A stretch of DNA of 64,000 bases from Riptortus pedestris (taxonomy: Eukaryota; Arthropoda; Insecta; Hemiptera; Alydidae). The stretch is from contig CM032233.1 of the NCBI GenBank assembly GCA_019009955.1, forward strand, positions 92,605,001 to 92,669,000, in the 5' to 3' direction. Shown here in pieces: positions 23,246 to 35,051 of the stretch. A program made the position numbers and the translations under genes. Below the pieces are notes generated by a model. That model was not told the origin of the DNA. It saw nothing but the letters and a program-made list of their open reading frames with translations, and made no database searches. Numbering within the stretch: position 1 is the stretch's first letter; each line of letters begins with the position of its first letter.

Positions 23246-23696
23246 ATTATATATTCAATGTAAATTATAAGCAATTTGCATAGCACACGCAACCCTTGTG
23301 TAACTGCCTTCTCATCTACTGGAGAACTTTGCTAAAAGGGAAGGTAGTGAGGGCCCTATGGCTAAATTGAATATGATTTGTGGGAGGGGTAGGGGGTGAG
23401 GGAGGAGTGAATTTGAATAGATGGAGGGAGAGGGCGAGAGAGAGAGAGTGAGAGAGATCTAGGGAGTGACAGGAGCTGATCTATAGCCTAGCAGCCCTCT
23501 GTCTTCAGCTATCATCTATTTTGTTGTGTAGTGTCATACTCCTCCTATACACTATAACTCATATGCAGGGATCCTCCCTACACCCATTCCCATTTATTTA
23601 AGCCACTCAATTGCCCCCAAAAGAACACTCCCATTCATTACGAAAAGACCCAATCATCACGTCTATTGGAAAGAATGTAGTAATTTTCTTGATGTT
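23246..23696. other. Noncoding, purine-rich
   Basis: G- and GA-rich patches at 23380-23460 suggest another diverged copy of the pyrimidine-rich repeat in inverse orientation. No gene is seen. Confidence 0.3.
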
Positions 23697-23790
23697 TTAC
23701 CAGATTTCCCTTTACCTTAATCAGCTATTGAGCTTGTACTCAGGACGAGATGTCCAAGAAATGTCTTTCGATATGGAGATAACGTATTTT

Positions 23791-23796
<6 letters not shown>

Positions 23797-23850
<54 letters not shown>
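23797..23850 (+). repeat. (GT)n microsatellite
   Basis: About 27 uninterrupted GT units, inside the element position normally occupied by (TA)n. Confidence 0.95.
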
Positions 23851-23857
<7 letters not shown>

Positions 23858-23998
23858 AATGTTGTCTTAACGTCACCAAATATTGTATTGTCTTACCATA
23901 TTCAATATTGAAATATTCTCTGTAAAAATAAAGAACAAGTTTGTTAAGGCCTGAAATCGGAACCTCCCTATTCAACAAAGGGGAGTGATAAAGTGGGG

Positions 23999-24179
<181 letters not shown>

Positions 24180-24382
24180 TATCTTATTTTTCCGGTCTAA
24201 GAAAATGCCAAATTTGATTAAAAAGAGTGAATCCTTTGATTTGAAAAGGTTCTAATTTTAGCCGTTAACGAAGTAGATCTTTAAATTTACATGAAACGCT
24301 TATATATCGAGTTTGGTAACCATCAAACAACATTTGTGACCACAAGAGCTGAGATATATGCTTGTAAATAGCAAGTGTTTAA

Positions 24383-24386
<4 letters not shown>

Positions 24387-24449
<63 letters not shown>
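24387..24449 (+). repeat. (TA)n microsatellite in HINE-A
   Basis: About 31 TA units immediately before the CGGTTTAAACGGACC block of the minus-orientation HINE end. Confidence 0.95.
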
Positions 24450-24450
<1 letters not shown>

Positions 24451-24564
24451 GGTTTAAACGGACCCCATTTTCGTCATCTCCTGGGTAGGATCGATGGACA
24501 TTTGAAGATGTTTTTCTAAAAGTACTATCTCAATAGCTGATTTTCCTTCAGGAATCTCTGTTAA

Positions 24565-25005
24565 TACTTAACTCCTTTATTCCTCGAACTCGATACGAAT
24601 GAAAGGGCTCTGAGGTGAGTTTCACGGTGGAGAAATAAACCTGTAGCCAAGTCCCCGGACAACTATACTCGTATAATGTTCCAGACAGACTAAGTCTCCT
24701 GTTGCAAGTCCACTCATCCGTTTAAAGTTCTAGCCAACCCTCCAAAGTGAATAGACAACGCTAATGGCTGTCTAAGCCCTTTCAGAGATATACCCAGACA
24801 GAGGTCTTTACAGGCGAAACATGTCTTCTTACACTGCTACATACATCTTTTGATGGATTAGTCATATTACTAATTCAAAAATTCATCTTAAGTAAAAATC
24901 TTTTAAAAACAAAATTCTCTCAAGTTGCCTAAATTAAGCGACAGTTTCACCTATGGTATAACCCGTTGCTGATATTATCTATTTCTTAGGTACTTATCAG
25001 TTGGT
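24565..25005. other. Noncoding, nothing recognised
   Basis: No supported gene or element end. Confidence 0.35.
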
Positions 25006-26716
25006 AGAGTAACTTTTGTTATATACACTTTTTTAGTATACCGAATTATAAACGAGATATACGCTAAAACCTATAGTGAACAATTTTATTTGGGACAAAA
25101 GACCCAACCGAAATAAATAAAACTCGGTATGTGTATTAGCACTAACGCTTTCATTATAATAAGCTATACCAACATTTCTAGGGACGGGCAGAAGTGGGGG
25201 GTTGTAGGAGAGGCCTGAATTTTAAAATAGTGGTATTTCGTTTTTTATTCGTTTTTCTGCAAATACGCACATGACAAAATAAGTTTATTTTTTTTATTTG
25301 AAGTAAGTTTAGTGATATTCTCTTTTGTCATATAACAAAATATAAACGAGACATACACTAAAAACTAAAGCGGGAGCCAACAATTTTATTAGGAACTAAC
25401 GATTGAACGGAACTAAACAAACTCGGTATATGAATTAGCATTAATTCTTCCATGATTATAAGCTGTACCAACATTGCTAGGAATGAGCAGGAGTGAGGGT
25501 TATAAGGGAAGCCTGAAATGAAAAACCAGGATATTTTGTTTCCAACCAGTTTTTCGACAATAATGCACATTTCAAACGTTGTTTATTTTCTTATTCAAAT
25601 TAACTTTTTCTATTTACACTTTTGTCGTATACCGAAGATTAAATGGGATATACGCTGAAAACTATAGCGGGAGTCAACAATTTTATTATTACACATCAAT
25701 GTGTTTGTAATATAGGCATATTATGAGAAATCATGTTTACATTTATATGATATTTCTAACTATGATTTGGATTACGGAGACAACAATTCTCCACTCCCTC
25801 CGCATTTCAATTGTTATTTATTTTAACTAGAAAATAACTTCGCTATTTATTTCCAACATAAATTTAAAGGTTAAGAGAATTTCAATTCTTTAATTAGTAT
25901 TATGTATTATTTAAACAAAGTCATGCTGAATTAACGCAACGTGTGATAGCGGAAGTTGTGTGAAATCAAACTCTTTAATTGTGGGAAAATTATCTTATTT
26001 CCTCCGATCTGTTGAAGTTACTGAACTGACTATGTAATATCTATAACTACTATACGTTAGCTTGGTCTTGTCATAACAAAAGACAATAAGCGCTTAGACT
26101 CAATATGATTTTAGTTTGCAGGGGGGCTACAATATCTTTCCCTCACCTCGATTTTAGAATAAAAATTAATTTTTTTTAGGGTATCAGTATTATTTACTTA
26201 CACCAGAAATATAAATTACAAGATAATATGTTTCCTTAATGTTTTAAATAAATAATTTAAGTAAAGCAATGTTGATGATGAAGTGAGGGCGGAAGTTGTC
26301 GGGAGGATAACACAGTTAATTGTGTTAACGTATTTCCTGTGAAATGATGGAATTGCATTCTATCCAAATTTACTATTATTTATTTAACTATGCTCACATT
26401 CACGGATTGGTTTTGAGAGGAAATGTGTACGTTACCATACAGATAATATTTAATTATAATAACTGCTATCCATGATTATGATTTGAATTATTCACTGTGT
26501 GTCAAACATTAGAGGGATTGATTAGGAACTTATTTTCATTTATTCTTCAAAACTAAAATTTCTATTCTATGTCTCCTACATGACCCTTATGGGGAAACAA
26601 TACGCCTAAACGGGAAGTGCTCTTTTACACATTGAAGCCTTGCCAAAAAGAAAAAAAAAATACCATCATCATTCAGCCTCTAATGATTTCCCAAGCGAAG
26701 CCGGGTACCTTAACTA

Positions 26717-26717
<1 letters not shown>
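25006..26717 (+). mobile_element. Helitron with about three internal units, intact 3' end
   Basis: Internal units begin at about 25011, 25304 and 25600 (AGTAACTTTTGTTATATACA and variants). The 3' region has the block shared with 5470-5560 and 7090-7150 (CAATATGATTTTAGTTTGC and AGGGGGGCTAC). The terminus at 26683-26717 is an eroded hairpin (AAGCGAAGCCGGGTACC), TTAA and CTAG|T, followed by (TA)n. The 5' end is missing and there is no coding sequence. Confidence 0.6.

Positions 26718-26793
<76 letters not shown>
26718..26793 (+). repeat. (TA)n-(GT)n compound microsatellite
   Basis: TA for about 37 bp and then GT for about 37 bp, starting exactly at the T after the Helitron CTAG end. A Helitron inserting at AT would favour such a target. 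Confidence 0.95.
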
Positions 26794-26797
<4 letters not shown>

Positions 26798-27519
26798 TGT
26801 GTGTTTTATTCGCTATGAAGTCGGTATTATTTTTAGTGGGTGTGTGTGTGTGTGTGAGTGTGGGTTTGGATATTAAAGTGCTTGCTGGCTTAGTAGTAAT
26901 GTGTGTAAGCTGTTAGGGTTGAAAATACAAAACTGTTTTTTTTTTCAGTGGTTTAGAATGGGGGAGGAAGGGAGTAAAATGTTGTAAGACGGCGGTAAAC
27001 GTTTGCAAAATGTAATCTGCGGCTGGTGGAAGGGTATAGTCAGGGGGAGGTCTGGCTATTATTCTGCTATTCGGCTTAAGCATCGCTGGCCACCCCCTTC
27101 CAGCCCTTTGTATCTCACAATGGGCCCCAAATCCACTCCTAACATCCTTTTGTTTCTCTATCAACATCTTAAAACGCCGCTACACTTGCACTGTTTTGAT
27201 TTGAACCTACAACTCTATTACGGCGATGAATTGAGTCACGGTTAATTTTCAACTCGTGATCTCAGGCCAAACCTTTGCCTTTGTCTCGGCAAATTCCATT
27301 CCCAGACTTACAATAGGTCTCTATTTGAGTGTAATTTTTAACTTGATTGGATTTCAGAGTGACAAAATCACTCTTCAGTTGCCTTGTAAACTCTCTTGAG
27401 TCTTATTAAACTGAAACATTTTAAATGTTAAATTACAACTAATCGAGTAATATATTTTTAATTTGTTGGCAGGGACAGTAAATAAAACATTCATTCAACT
27501 TCAAATCAGTTATTATATT
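26794..27519. other. Noncoding, nothing recognised
   Basis: GT-rich remnants extend to about 26865. The rest has no supported gene. The frames on both strands around 26913-27245 lack motifs. Confidence 0.35.
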
Positions 27520-27620
27520 AGAAGATTTCAAGGGTAATCAGCTATTGAGGTCGTACTCATGACGCGATTTTTAAAGTTTTCTTCAAATGTCCATCGATCC
27601 TACCCAAGAGATGATGAAAA

Positions 27621-27711
<91 letters not shown>

Positions 27712-28118
27712 TTTCTGTTAACGCTCAAGCAATTTTTCTTAACGGTCGCAATTTTTGCTTGATCGTTACTCGATATTTAAACGTTTTATGTAAAAATAAA
27801 GATTATGTTCGTTAAGGACCAGTGGGAGGGGAGGGGTTTTATAGAATCAATCTTATTGCAAATTAAATTTACTATAAATATTGTTATATACATTTATTCT
27901 CTATCTTGAATATTAACCGAGATATTTGCATTTTTATTAACTGTGTGCGGATAACGGACGAGATGAGATCGGCTAACTTCGGTTCTAGTCGTGAGATTCC
28001 GCTAAAAGCTAGTTCGGCCGTTTCCGTAACTGTTATGCTCTCGTAAAATTTCCCTATTATAAAACTTCACGAGGGAAATTCGCTTAGTTTACGTAGCCAA
28101 TGCGTGACGGATTTTTTT
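27520..28118 (+). mobile_element. HINE-A, short subfamily, eroded left palindrome
   Basis: Starts at AGGGTAATCAGCTATTGAGG and TCGTACTCATGACGCG. (TA)n at 27623-27668 and (GA)n at 27669-27712 replace the usual pure TA tract. The copy ends GGGAAATTCGCTTAGTTTAC, GTAGCCAATGCGTGACGG and ATTTTTTT, so the hairpin is broken by CCCCTG to CCAATG. Confidence 0.75.
27623..27712 (+). repeat. (TA)n-(GA)n compound microsatellite in HINE-A
   Basis: About 46 bp of TA followed by about 44 bp of GA at the fixed internal microsatellite site. Confidence 0.95.
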
Positions 28119-28249
28119 CTCCTTCACCAGGTTTGCCACATTTTCAGAGGTTCAAATTGCCTAAACGTCGCTAGCAGAATACGTCAGCTGAATTAAATCG
28201 ATACTGGCAATCATAACTGAAAATTGGAAATATAAAAAAAAAAAAAATG

Positions 28250-28584
28250 TGGAAATTGAAAATTCGAAATATCCCAATTATTATACGTCTGATAGAAAAA
28301 CTGTACCAATCAACCAAAAAATTAAAGAACCAATCTTAATGTAATATTAATGACCTATAATTTTTATCTTTTAATAATATTAGCCGGAATATTTGGATTT
28401 ATTAGTTTTCAACCACCAGTAAATCCCCACCCGTACTCATGACATTATAACAATAAGCTTATGTCATGAACCTTTTCAAGCTTAAATGCTAAATATTGTT
28501 TTCGACAGACCTTTATTATGCAAAATACATGCAAATTCGTTGTGTGTTGACGTCATCTATTATTTTACTATTATCTATCTATTT
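28250..28584 (+). mobile_element. HINE-A internal fragment
   Basis: AAAATTCGAAATATCCCAAT, ATACGTCTGATAGAAAAACT and TTTCAACCACCAGTAAATCC follow the plus-orientation interior. The fragment runs into a second, partly repeated interior starting at about 28600. Confidence 0.5.
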
Positions 28585-28935
28585 TACGTTCTTGTAAGAA
28601 TATCTACACCTTACTCGATATTTAACCGTTTCCGTCAACAGCAAAGATCATGTTTGTTATTAGCTACTAGGTGGGGGCTAAAATTCTAAATATCTCCGCC
28701 TATTATGAGTCGGATCGTAGTATGTTATAGAACCAATCTTGTTAATATATTGATGGTTTACAATTGCTGTTCTATGTATTTATTCCCAACTCAAATTTAA
28801 CCCTTTAAAGGCCAAACTCGGTTCCTATTGAATTTTTAATTTTTTTTTCTTAGTATTCCCTTTCTTATTTTTATATTTAAATATTTTATTGATCATTACA
28901 AAAAAAAATCGTTTTTTTTTACATTTTTTTTAAAT

Positions 28936-28951
28936 GTTCCCAATTGGGAAC
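28936..28951. repeat. Subterminal palindrome of the piggyBac element
   Basis: GTTCCCAATTGGGAAC is a perfect 16-bp palindrome. Near-identical palindromes occur at 30049-30064 and 30376-30391. They are probably transposase-binding or structural repeats. Confidence 0.7.
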
Positions 28952-28973
28952 AATGGCTTGTTGAGGGGTCTAA

Positions 28974-29822
28974 TCAATAAGGTAGGGCAAAGAAAGCCAA
29001 AAAGAAAGAAAACGTTTTATTTTCTTTACAAATTGTCAATTGTTGATTCATATGGTCATATATGGGCTGGATTTTTCCTAACTTTTCTTCTGCTTTTAAT
29101 TTACTGTTATCAACAATATGAAAATATTGTTTTAGTTCCTTGAACTTTGTCCTTGAATTCAACGAAGAAACAAGTGATATATATACGGCGGAAGACCAGT
29201 ACAAATTTTTCTTAGGGAGATGGTGATAACCACTTAGTAATAACAGCTCGATGAATTGGGCGATTTCTTCCCAATCAACCTGAATTTCAGCACTATGCTG
29301 TGCAGCATGAAGAATTGTCGTTTTAGCTAGATGTTGCATATATTCTTTCGATATGTATTCAAAAAATAGATCGATTGGCTCTGAATTAGCAAGATACGGG
29401 AATTTGTCATTTACATTTTCAACAGGCTCATTAGGAATGGAGTGAATATCACTGTTTTGAACCCATTTAGGAGTTACAAATTTATTTTTCTTTGGAATTT
29501 TTTTAGGTCGAGTAGTGTTTTTATTCTTTTTCGCAGAAGGGAAAGGGTCAGAAATTTCCTCTGCGTCACCAACTCTCCCATCATCTGTTCTTGATTCAGT
29601 CTGGTTTACAATTAGACATACCTCACCACAAACATCGTTTGGAATGACTGGTTCCAATTTGTCTTCGTCAATATCTTCCTCATCCGTTACTCGATCATTT
29701 TCGTCTGGGGGTAATTGGCAGATGTCTATTTCATCAACAGCATTATCAGCCAAATTATGAATTTGGTCTAAATAATGTAAATATTCCATTACTTGCTCTA
29801 CCGTTCGGAACACTTTTTCCAT
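28974..29822 (-). CDS. piggyBac transposase, N-terminal 282 residues, catalytic part missing
   Basis: The transposase normally cuts and pastes its element at TTAA in the nucleus with a DDD RNase H-like domain, in proteins of about 550-600 residues. Here the frame starts MEKVFRTVEQVMEYLHYLDQ. It has the acidic N-terminal stretch usual in the family (DENDRVTDEEDIDEDKLEP), then a basic patch (KKNKNTTRPKKIPKKNKF, about residues 98-115) that may be a nuclear signal. Next come family-typical blocks: PIDLFFEYISKEYMQ, GYHHLPKKNLYWS (about residue 196) and FKELKQYFHIVDNSKL (about 223-238), then LGKIQPIYDHMNQQL. In intact relatives that last block is followed by the first catalytic Asp region. Here the frame instead runs into about 20 unrelated residues (ENKTFSFFLAFFALPY) and a stop near the element end. 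The catalytic core and C-terminal zinc-binding region are deleted, so the protein cannot transpose. The long intact N-terminal frame suggests a fairly young deletion derivative. The start is the first Met of the frame. Confidence 0.8.
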   Translation of the reverse strand: MEKVFRTVEQVMEYLHYLDQIHNLADNAVDEIDICQLPPDENDRVTDEEDIDEDKLEPVIPNDVCGEVCLIVNQTESRTDDGRVGDAEEISDPFPSAKKNKNTTRPKKIPKKNKFVTPKWVQNSDIHSIPNEPVENVNDKFPYLANSEPIDLFFEYISKEYMQHLAKTTILHAAQHSAEIQVDWEEIAQFIELLLLSGYHHLPKKNLYWSSAVYISLVSSLNSRTKFKELKQYFHIVDNSKLKAEEKLGKIQPIYDHMNQQLTICKENKTFSFFLAFFALPY

Positions 29823-30375
29823 TTTTTTGAAAATATTAGAAAGATTTTATAAAAGAAAATCAAACAACAAAAAAAACTAGGGAACAATATTTTAACACCA
29901 CGCGTACTTCTATCTGGTTCAAGGTTAGAGTTGAAACTCAACTAAAAATGAAAACGCATTAGAAATACGGTAGAAGATAGGAAACATGGGAAAAGGGACG
30001 ACTAAGAGCTTCCCCCTCTGATGCGTACCTACAAGCCAACAGGCCATTGTTCCCATTTGGGAACATCACAGTTCGACGACCGATAACAATTTATGAAATA
30101 AACTTATTGTGATAAATTTAGTTTTCAATTGTTTGTGATACATTCCTAATAATATATAAAAATTAATGGATTCATAATCGTAGTTTTTAAAGACTTAACG
30201 GGAAAATGAGAAAAACTGACCGATTGCTGCAAAAAACTACAAATTCAAAAATTTGTGGAGTCGATTTCGGTCACTCTTTTTAAAAACAAAAAATATTTTC
30301 ATACAATTTAATGTTTTATTTTATTGTAATTAAATTGATAAAGCTGAAATATTGTTAAAAAATTCTGAAATCTAT

Positions 30376-30391
30376 GTTTCCAAATGGGAAC
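30376..30391. repeat. Right subterminal near-palindrome of the piggyBac element
   Basis: GTTTCCAAATGGGAAC, followed by AATGG as at the left copy (GGGAACAATGG occurs at both ends of the element). Confidence 0.65.
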
Positions 30392-30535
30392 AATGGTCAT
30401 TAAACGGTTAAGTCAGTTATTCGTAATTTCTTTTTCCAGTCAAAATGTATGGCGAGATAAGGTTGGATAAGGACTGATGAGTCATACCAGCACGAGTAAA
30501 ATCTACTTAGTTCATGCAGCCCCTGCGAAGTGGGT

Positions 30536-31328
30536 TTTAATTGCGCTATGAAATCATGATTTTTCACATAAGCCCTTTCTTTTCAACTCTAACAGTAAAT
30601 TTTCAAAATTATTTAGAAATCATTTCCCATCTACTTAGTGATTAGTGATAATTTCTAATGGACGTGCAAATTCAAATAGGATGTCAGCAGATTTTCAGAG
30701 AGGCAGAACGAATATTAAGGCTAAATATATATTATCATCAACGTGAGTCGTGCAAAGTAGAAAAAACATCTTTAACAAACTTTACTTTTTCGTTCTAAAA
30801 TATACTTTAATTTTCTCGACAGGTTTTGAGCTTTTTCCTCCTTCTCACCAGGTTAATTGCTCTATAATTAGAACCATGAGTCACATTTTTTTTTCTTGTC
30901 GTAAATTCAAATTTAACATGAAATTAGTTAAAATTACTACTTCGATGTTTCTTGGGTCACAGAACTTCTGAAATATTTTACTTAGGGGGTAGTAATTGTT
31001 GACAAATGTAGTCATTAAAAATAAATAAATGCTCTTTGAGATCATTGGAAAAAAAATGGTTGTTTGTCAAAGATTATTATTCAGTCAAAAACAAATCTAC
31101 CCACTTCAATTTTAATATAAGAATTTAATAAAACATTATAAAATTAAAGCCGAGTACGGTTTTTTTCAATTAAATCCTACAGTTCTCAATGTCAATAAAA
31201 TGTCCAGCCACTGAAATCCTGGATAAGAAAAGAAATACAATAAAAAAAAAGGATAAAAAGATTGCACGTATCAAAAGATAAATAAGAAATTAATATTATT
31301 ATTAATTAAAAATTCATAAGATAACTCA
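30536..31328. other. Noncoding, nothing recognised
   Basis: AT-rich. The frame at 30750-30971 has no motif. Confidence 0.35.
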
Positions 31329-31808
31329 TAAAAGTCCTTCACGCAGAAGCTGCGTAATCTAAGCAGATTTCCCACGTTTGCCACGTATTTGTGTTTATCT
31401 AAAACAGTAAAAGTTCAATGAGAAAAATATTTAGTATTCAGGCTTCAAGTAATGTGCTTCATAATATAACACCTTACTATCAATATGACATGATTAGGAG
31501 TGGGGGTTTACTGATAACCGAAAACTAACAAAAGGAAATTTCTCAGTTAATAATCAAGTTAAAGCAAAAACGTACATTACAACATTTATCGAGCATTACA
31601 TTTACAATAAGATTGGTTCTTTACAATTTTTCGATCCCACGCATAGTAACAGAGATATTTCGAATTTCCGATTTCCCTCCCACTGGTCCGATCTCAGTCA
31701 TAAACGAACTTGATCTTTCATTTTAAATAAAGCTATTAAATACCGAGATGGTAAAGATTAAACAGACATTGCGACCGCTAGATTGTTAATAGACATATAT
31801 ATTAATAG
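31329..31808 (-). mobile_element. HINE-A left half of a mirror-image composite
   Basis: Starts AAAGTCCTTCACGCAGAAGC, TGCGTAATCTAAGCAGATTT and CCCACG. The interior runs through CATTGCGACCGCTAGATTG to the microsatellite position, where an LTR is inserted. The sequence after the LTR is a plus-orientation copy, not the continuation. Confidence 0.7.
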
Positions 31809-32339
31809 TGTAACGTTTTATTACAAAACCAGTAATAACCGTTTTTAATAAGAGTTCTTTTGGATTGCAAAATTAAACACAAACACGTTTCACAGTTTTT
31901 ATCACTGCACTATTTATTTAACAATTCACAATACACTTGGTTAATTATTCTTAATTATTACTCACAGATTACACCGTCCAATAGTTCACTCACGGTCACT
32001 GAACTTCACCTAAAGACCGTACTGAACTGTCATAAACATGGCACTATAATGTTACTTACAGAATCACGGCACGGTTTACCGCACTCCACTAAGTCGCACT
32101 GGAAAACCGCTGAGCACCAATTAAACTCGGGCACTGTCAGGGTCCCTTATATATAACTTGTCGGCGAAAATCAAACAGAATGGCCAGAAGGGGCGAGACA
32201 CGTTTCTGGAACATATGCGGCCCTAATTAGATGCTGCCGGCGCCACTAATCTTCATCGGTCGGCTCCTTTCTTCTCCCTCGCACCTCCCAAATACGCGGT
32301 TATCTCTGTTAATCCTTCATGTAATTAATTTTCGCAACA
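31809..32339 (-). mobile_element. Probable solo LTR
   Basis: Read on the minus strand the 531-bp unit starts TGTTGCG, has a TATA-like TTATATATAAGGGACCC at about 32145-32160, and ends GTAATAAAACGTTACA. TG...CA ends, a promoter and an AATAAA near the end are LTR features. It sits at the (TA)n site of a HINE. The flanks ATAG and ATAT give at best an imperfect 4-bp duplication. No coding sequence accompanies it, and the 98-residue plus frame at 31860-32156 is a shadow. Confidence 0.45.
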
Positions 32340-32340
32340 A

Positions 32341-32344
<4 letters not shown>

Positions 32345-32408
<64 letters not shown>

Positions 32409-32879
32409 TAGTGACGCTCTAGCGGTCGTAATTTATGTTTGATAGTTACCAAACTTGATATATAATCGTTTTATGCAACAATAAAGATCAAGTTCGTTAA
32501 TAGCTAAAACTGGGGGAGGGAGATATAGAGGGGGATTTTGAAAATTCTTAATATCTCCGTTATTATGCATCTTCTTGAACAATTGCATAGAACCAATCTT
32601 ATTGCTAATTTAATGTTCTATAAATGTTATTATGTACGTTTTTTCACTATTTTTAATATTAACTAAGAAATGCATTTTTTAGTTTTCAGCCTTTAGTAAA
32701 CCCCCACTCCAACTCACGCCATATTAACAATACACTATTACGTTATGAAGCACGTTATTTGGATCTTAAGTACCAAATATTGTACATCATTGAACATTTA
32801 CTTTTTGAGATAAATACAATTACGTGATGCACGTGGGAAATCCGCTTAGTTAACGCAGCCCCTGCGTGACGGAATTTTT
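32345..32879 (+). mobile_element. HINE-A right half of a mirror-image composite
   Basis: Begins at (TA)n 32343-32405, then CTCTAGCGGTCGTAATTT, GGGGGAGGGAGAT and AATATCTCCGTTATTATGC. Ends ACGTGGGAAATCCGCTTAG, TTAACGCAGCCCC, the TGCGTGACGG arm and AATTTTT. It belongs to the middle-length subfamily also seen at 53373 and 61865. Confidence 0.75.
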
Positions 32880-33345
32880 CGGTTCAACATGTAGGGGAAA
32901 AGAAATACGCCAACAAAAAAAACTGTGGAAGAATACAGGGAAATCTGTATTGGAGTTTAGGATGCATTGCCCGTCCAGGGCTAACAAGTTTATTACAAGG
33001 AGTTGGTCGAGGGCTTAAGGTCCCTCTAACTCTAATGTATTCATGGATTCAAATCGTTTTCGTCGGGAGAGAGCCTCGCCCCGATCGAGCTGGGAATAAT
33101 AGCCAGAGCGAATGGAGAGCAACGTGCTCTAGCAATGCCACACAGATTCCCCAAAGCCCCCTCCCAGACACTTCTTTCTTCGCTCCCGACCCCCACCCCC
33201 ACTAGCCTATCAATCCACCCATTACTTTTTCTCCTTTTAGCAGATTTTTTTTTTTGAAGGAGAATTTTCCTATCAAGGTTGTCATCATGATTCTGTTTTG
33301 GAAAAATTACCTCAAATATCCTCCTGCCCCCTCCTCCTACCCCTC
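32880..33345. other. Noncoding, nothing recognised
   Basis: The minus frame at 33041-33352 is Arg/Gly-rich from composition and has no domain. Confidence 0.35.
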
Positions 33346-33729
<384 letters not shown>

Positions 33730-33867
33730 CTCCAGAGTCCTCTCCAGAGTCATTCTCGTTAATCTGACAAGCTTGCTACGAATTCCCACTTACCGCAATG
33801 CCCCCATAAACTTCATCACTCCACTCTGATGTCCGACAAATCACCACAGAATTCATCTTGTCCAAGA

Positions 33868-33922
33868 CATCTCTCTCTCCCTCTCCCTCTCCCACTCCCT
33901 CTCCCTCTCCCTCTCTCTTTCC
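33868..33922 (+). repeat. (CTCTCC)n minisatellite
   Basis: Imperfect hexamer run CCCTCTCCCTCTCC, about nine units. Confidence 0.8.
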
Positions 33923-35051
33923 CTATCTCTCCATTTGGGCTATTTCTTGATGAAACCGTACTCCGTGTTCATCGGAAACTGTCCCCAAGTGAGAGGGAAG
34001 AAATTCAAACGAGAGTGAAAGTCCGTCAGTCATTTTAACCGTCGTAATTTTTACATTTATAAGATTGTAAGATAAGTTGTCCAAAACAAATAAATCTATT
34101 ATATTCTAAGTGTCTTATCAATGGGATATACAGTAATATGAAACTTAATGGAAAAATCACAAAATTAAGAATAAATGGAGAGTCCTCTGGATGGAAAATA
34201 AATATAAATCCATAATATTCGAATTTTGACAACGTATAGAACAACGGCGGAAGAAAAATAAAAAAAAAAAAAGAGGATAGTAGAACATTTTGAATAAGTT
34301 TCATATTGGTGGGATTATTTGGGATTTTACGTTTTGTCATTTCCGGTATTACCTTTATATGTGATGATTGGTAACGAAACGGTAGCGATTGTGACCACAA
34401 GATTCTTCCCCCAAAACACGAGGCCAAGAAGCGTAAAACATTTAGTTCATTGGAAAGTCTAGAGATTTCGACGAACAAGAAGCTTATTGGTAATCGCTGT
34501 CTGAACAAGAAGACCGATTGCTATAAGTCTGCAATGGTTGGGGTACTGGACCTCGATCTTATCTCCCGCGCACCAGCCAGTCACTTACTGTCTTTCCCTA
34601 TGAGCCCATGCAAGTGGGTCAGTAGATATTTGTTAGCTGATTAGAGTAGATTATTTTAACCCAAATGGATCTCTCACCCTCCGTATTTTATTTTATGATT
34701 GGACTTAAGCTTATTTATATATATTCACTTCTCTTGATATTTATTCTGTTTTTTTATTTTTCAATATTAACATGATTAATGACACTGTTGTAATGTATAT
34801 ATATTTTAATGACGTTGTTCTTTTTATGTGTAGCTCTGAAGATGGAGACAATGGTTTTCGAAAGCGCTTAGCGCTGAAAAAAAACTTTTGAAGAATTGGA
34901 CGTCTTTTTCTCTCTCCAAGTACACAATATTCTTCACTTCTAACAACACTGTTCTGATTCTTACTTCCGTAGAATTTTCCTTGATGACACGGCAACTAAT
35001 ATTCAGTCAATGTTTCTCTTTAATTAAATATATAAACAAGGAATTCGTATA
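33923..35051. other. Noncoding; contains a CTGAAGA...GAAA motif
   Basis: No gene is recognised. The 157-residue minus frame at 34035-34508 is hydrophobic and low in complexity. At 34840-34885, CTGAAGATGG is followed by CGAAAGCGC, TTA and GCGCT, which resembles a hammerhead core or a motif common in Penelope-like elements (see findings). Confidence 0.35.

Larger units (their letters stand above)
28797..30411 (-). mobile_element. piggyBac-family element, internally deleted
   Basis: TTAA at 28797-28800 and 30408-30411 flanks 1,607 bp. The ends CCCTTTAAAGGCCA (left) and, inverted, CCGTTTAATGACCA (right) form imperfect terminal inverted repeats. TTAA duplication with CCY ends is diagnostic of piggyBac-like transposons. 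A minus-strand frame (28974-29822) codes for the N-terminal half of a transposase. The right end lies upstream of the gene. Confidence 0.85.
28585..30535 (+). mobile_element. HINE-A split by a piggyBac element
   Basis: The left part, 28600-28796, holds TATCTCCGCC, GAGTCGGATCGTAGTATG and TTATTCCCAACTCAAAT. The right part, 30412-30535, resumes with GTCAGTTATTCGTAATTTC, TTTTTCCAG and then CTTAGTTCATGCAGCCCC and TGCGAAGTGGGTTTT. The uninterrupted equivalent (TTATTCGTAACTCATATATT, then ACAGTTATTAGTATTTTC) is seen at about 22660, so the join is exact at TTAA. Confidence 0.7.

Noticed and set aside
28934..29143. Plus-strand frames at 28934-29143 and 29515-29760
   Set aside because: They are antisense to the piggyBac transposase frame and inside the element.
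31860..32156. 98-residue plus-strand frame
   Set aside because: It lies antisense inside the probable solo LTR. No motif.
34035..34508. 157-residue hydrophobic minus-strand frame
   Set aside because: AT-rich low-complexity sequence with many Phe, Ile and Leu. There is no motif, signal or neighbouring exon signal that supports a gene.
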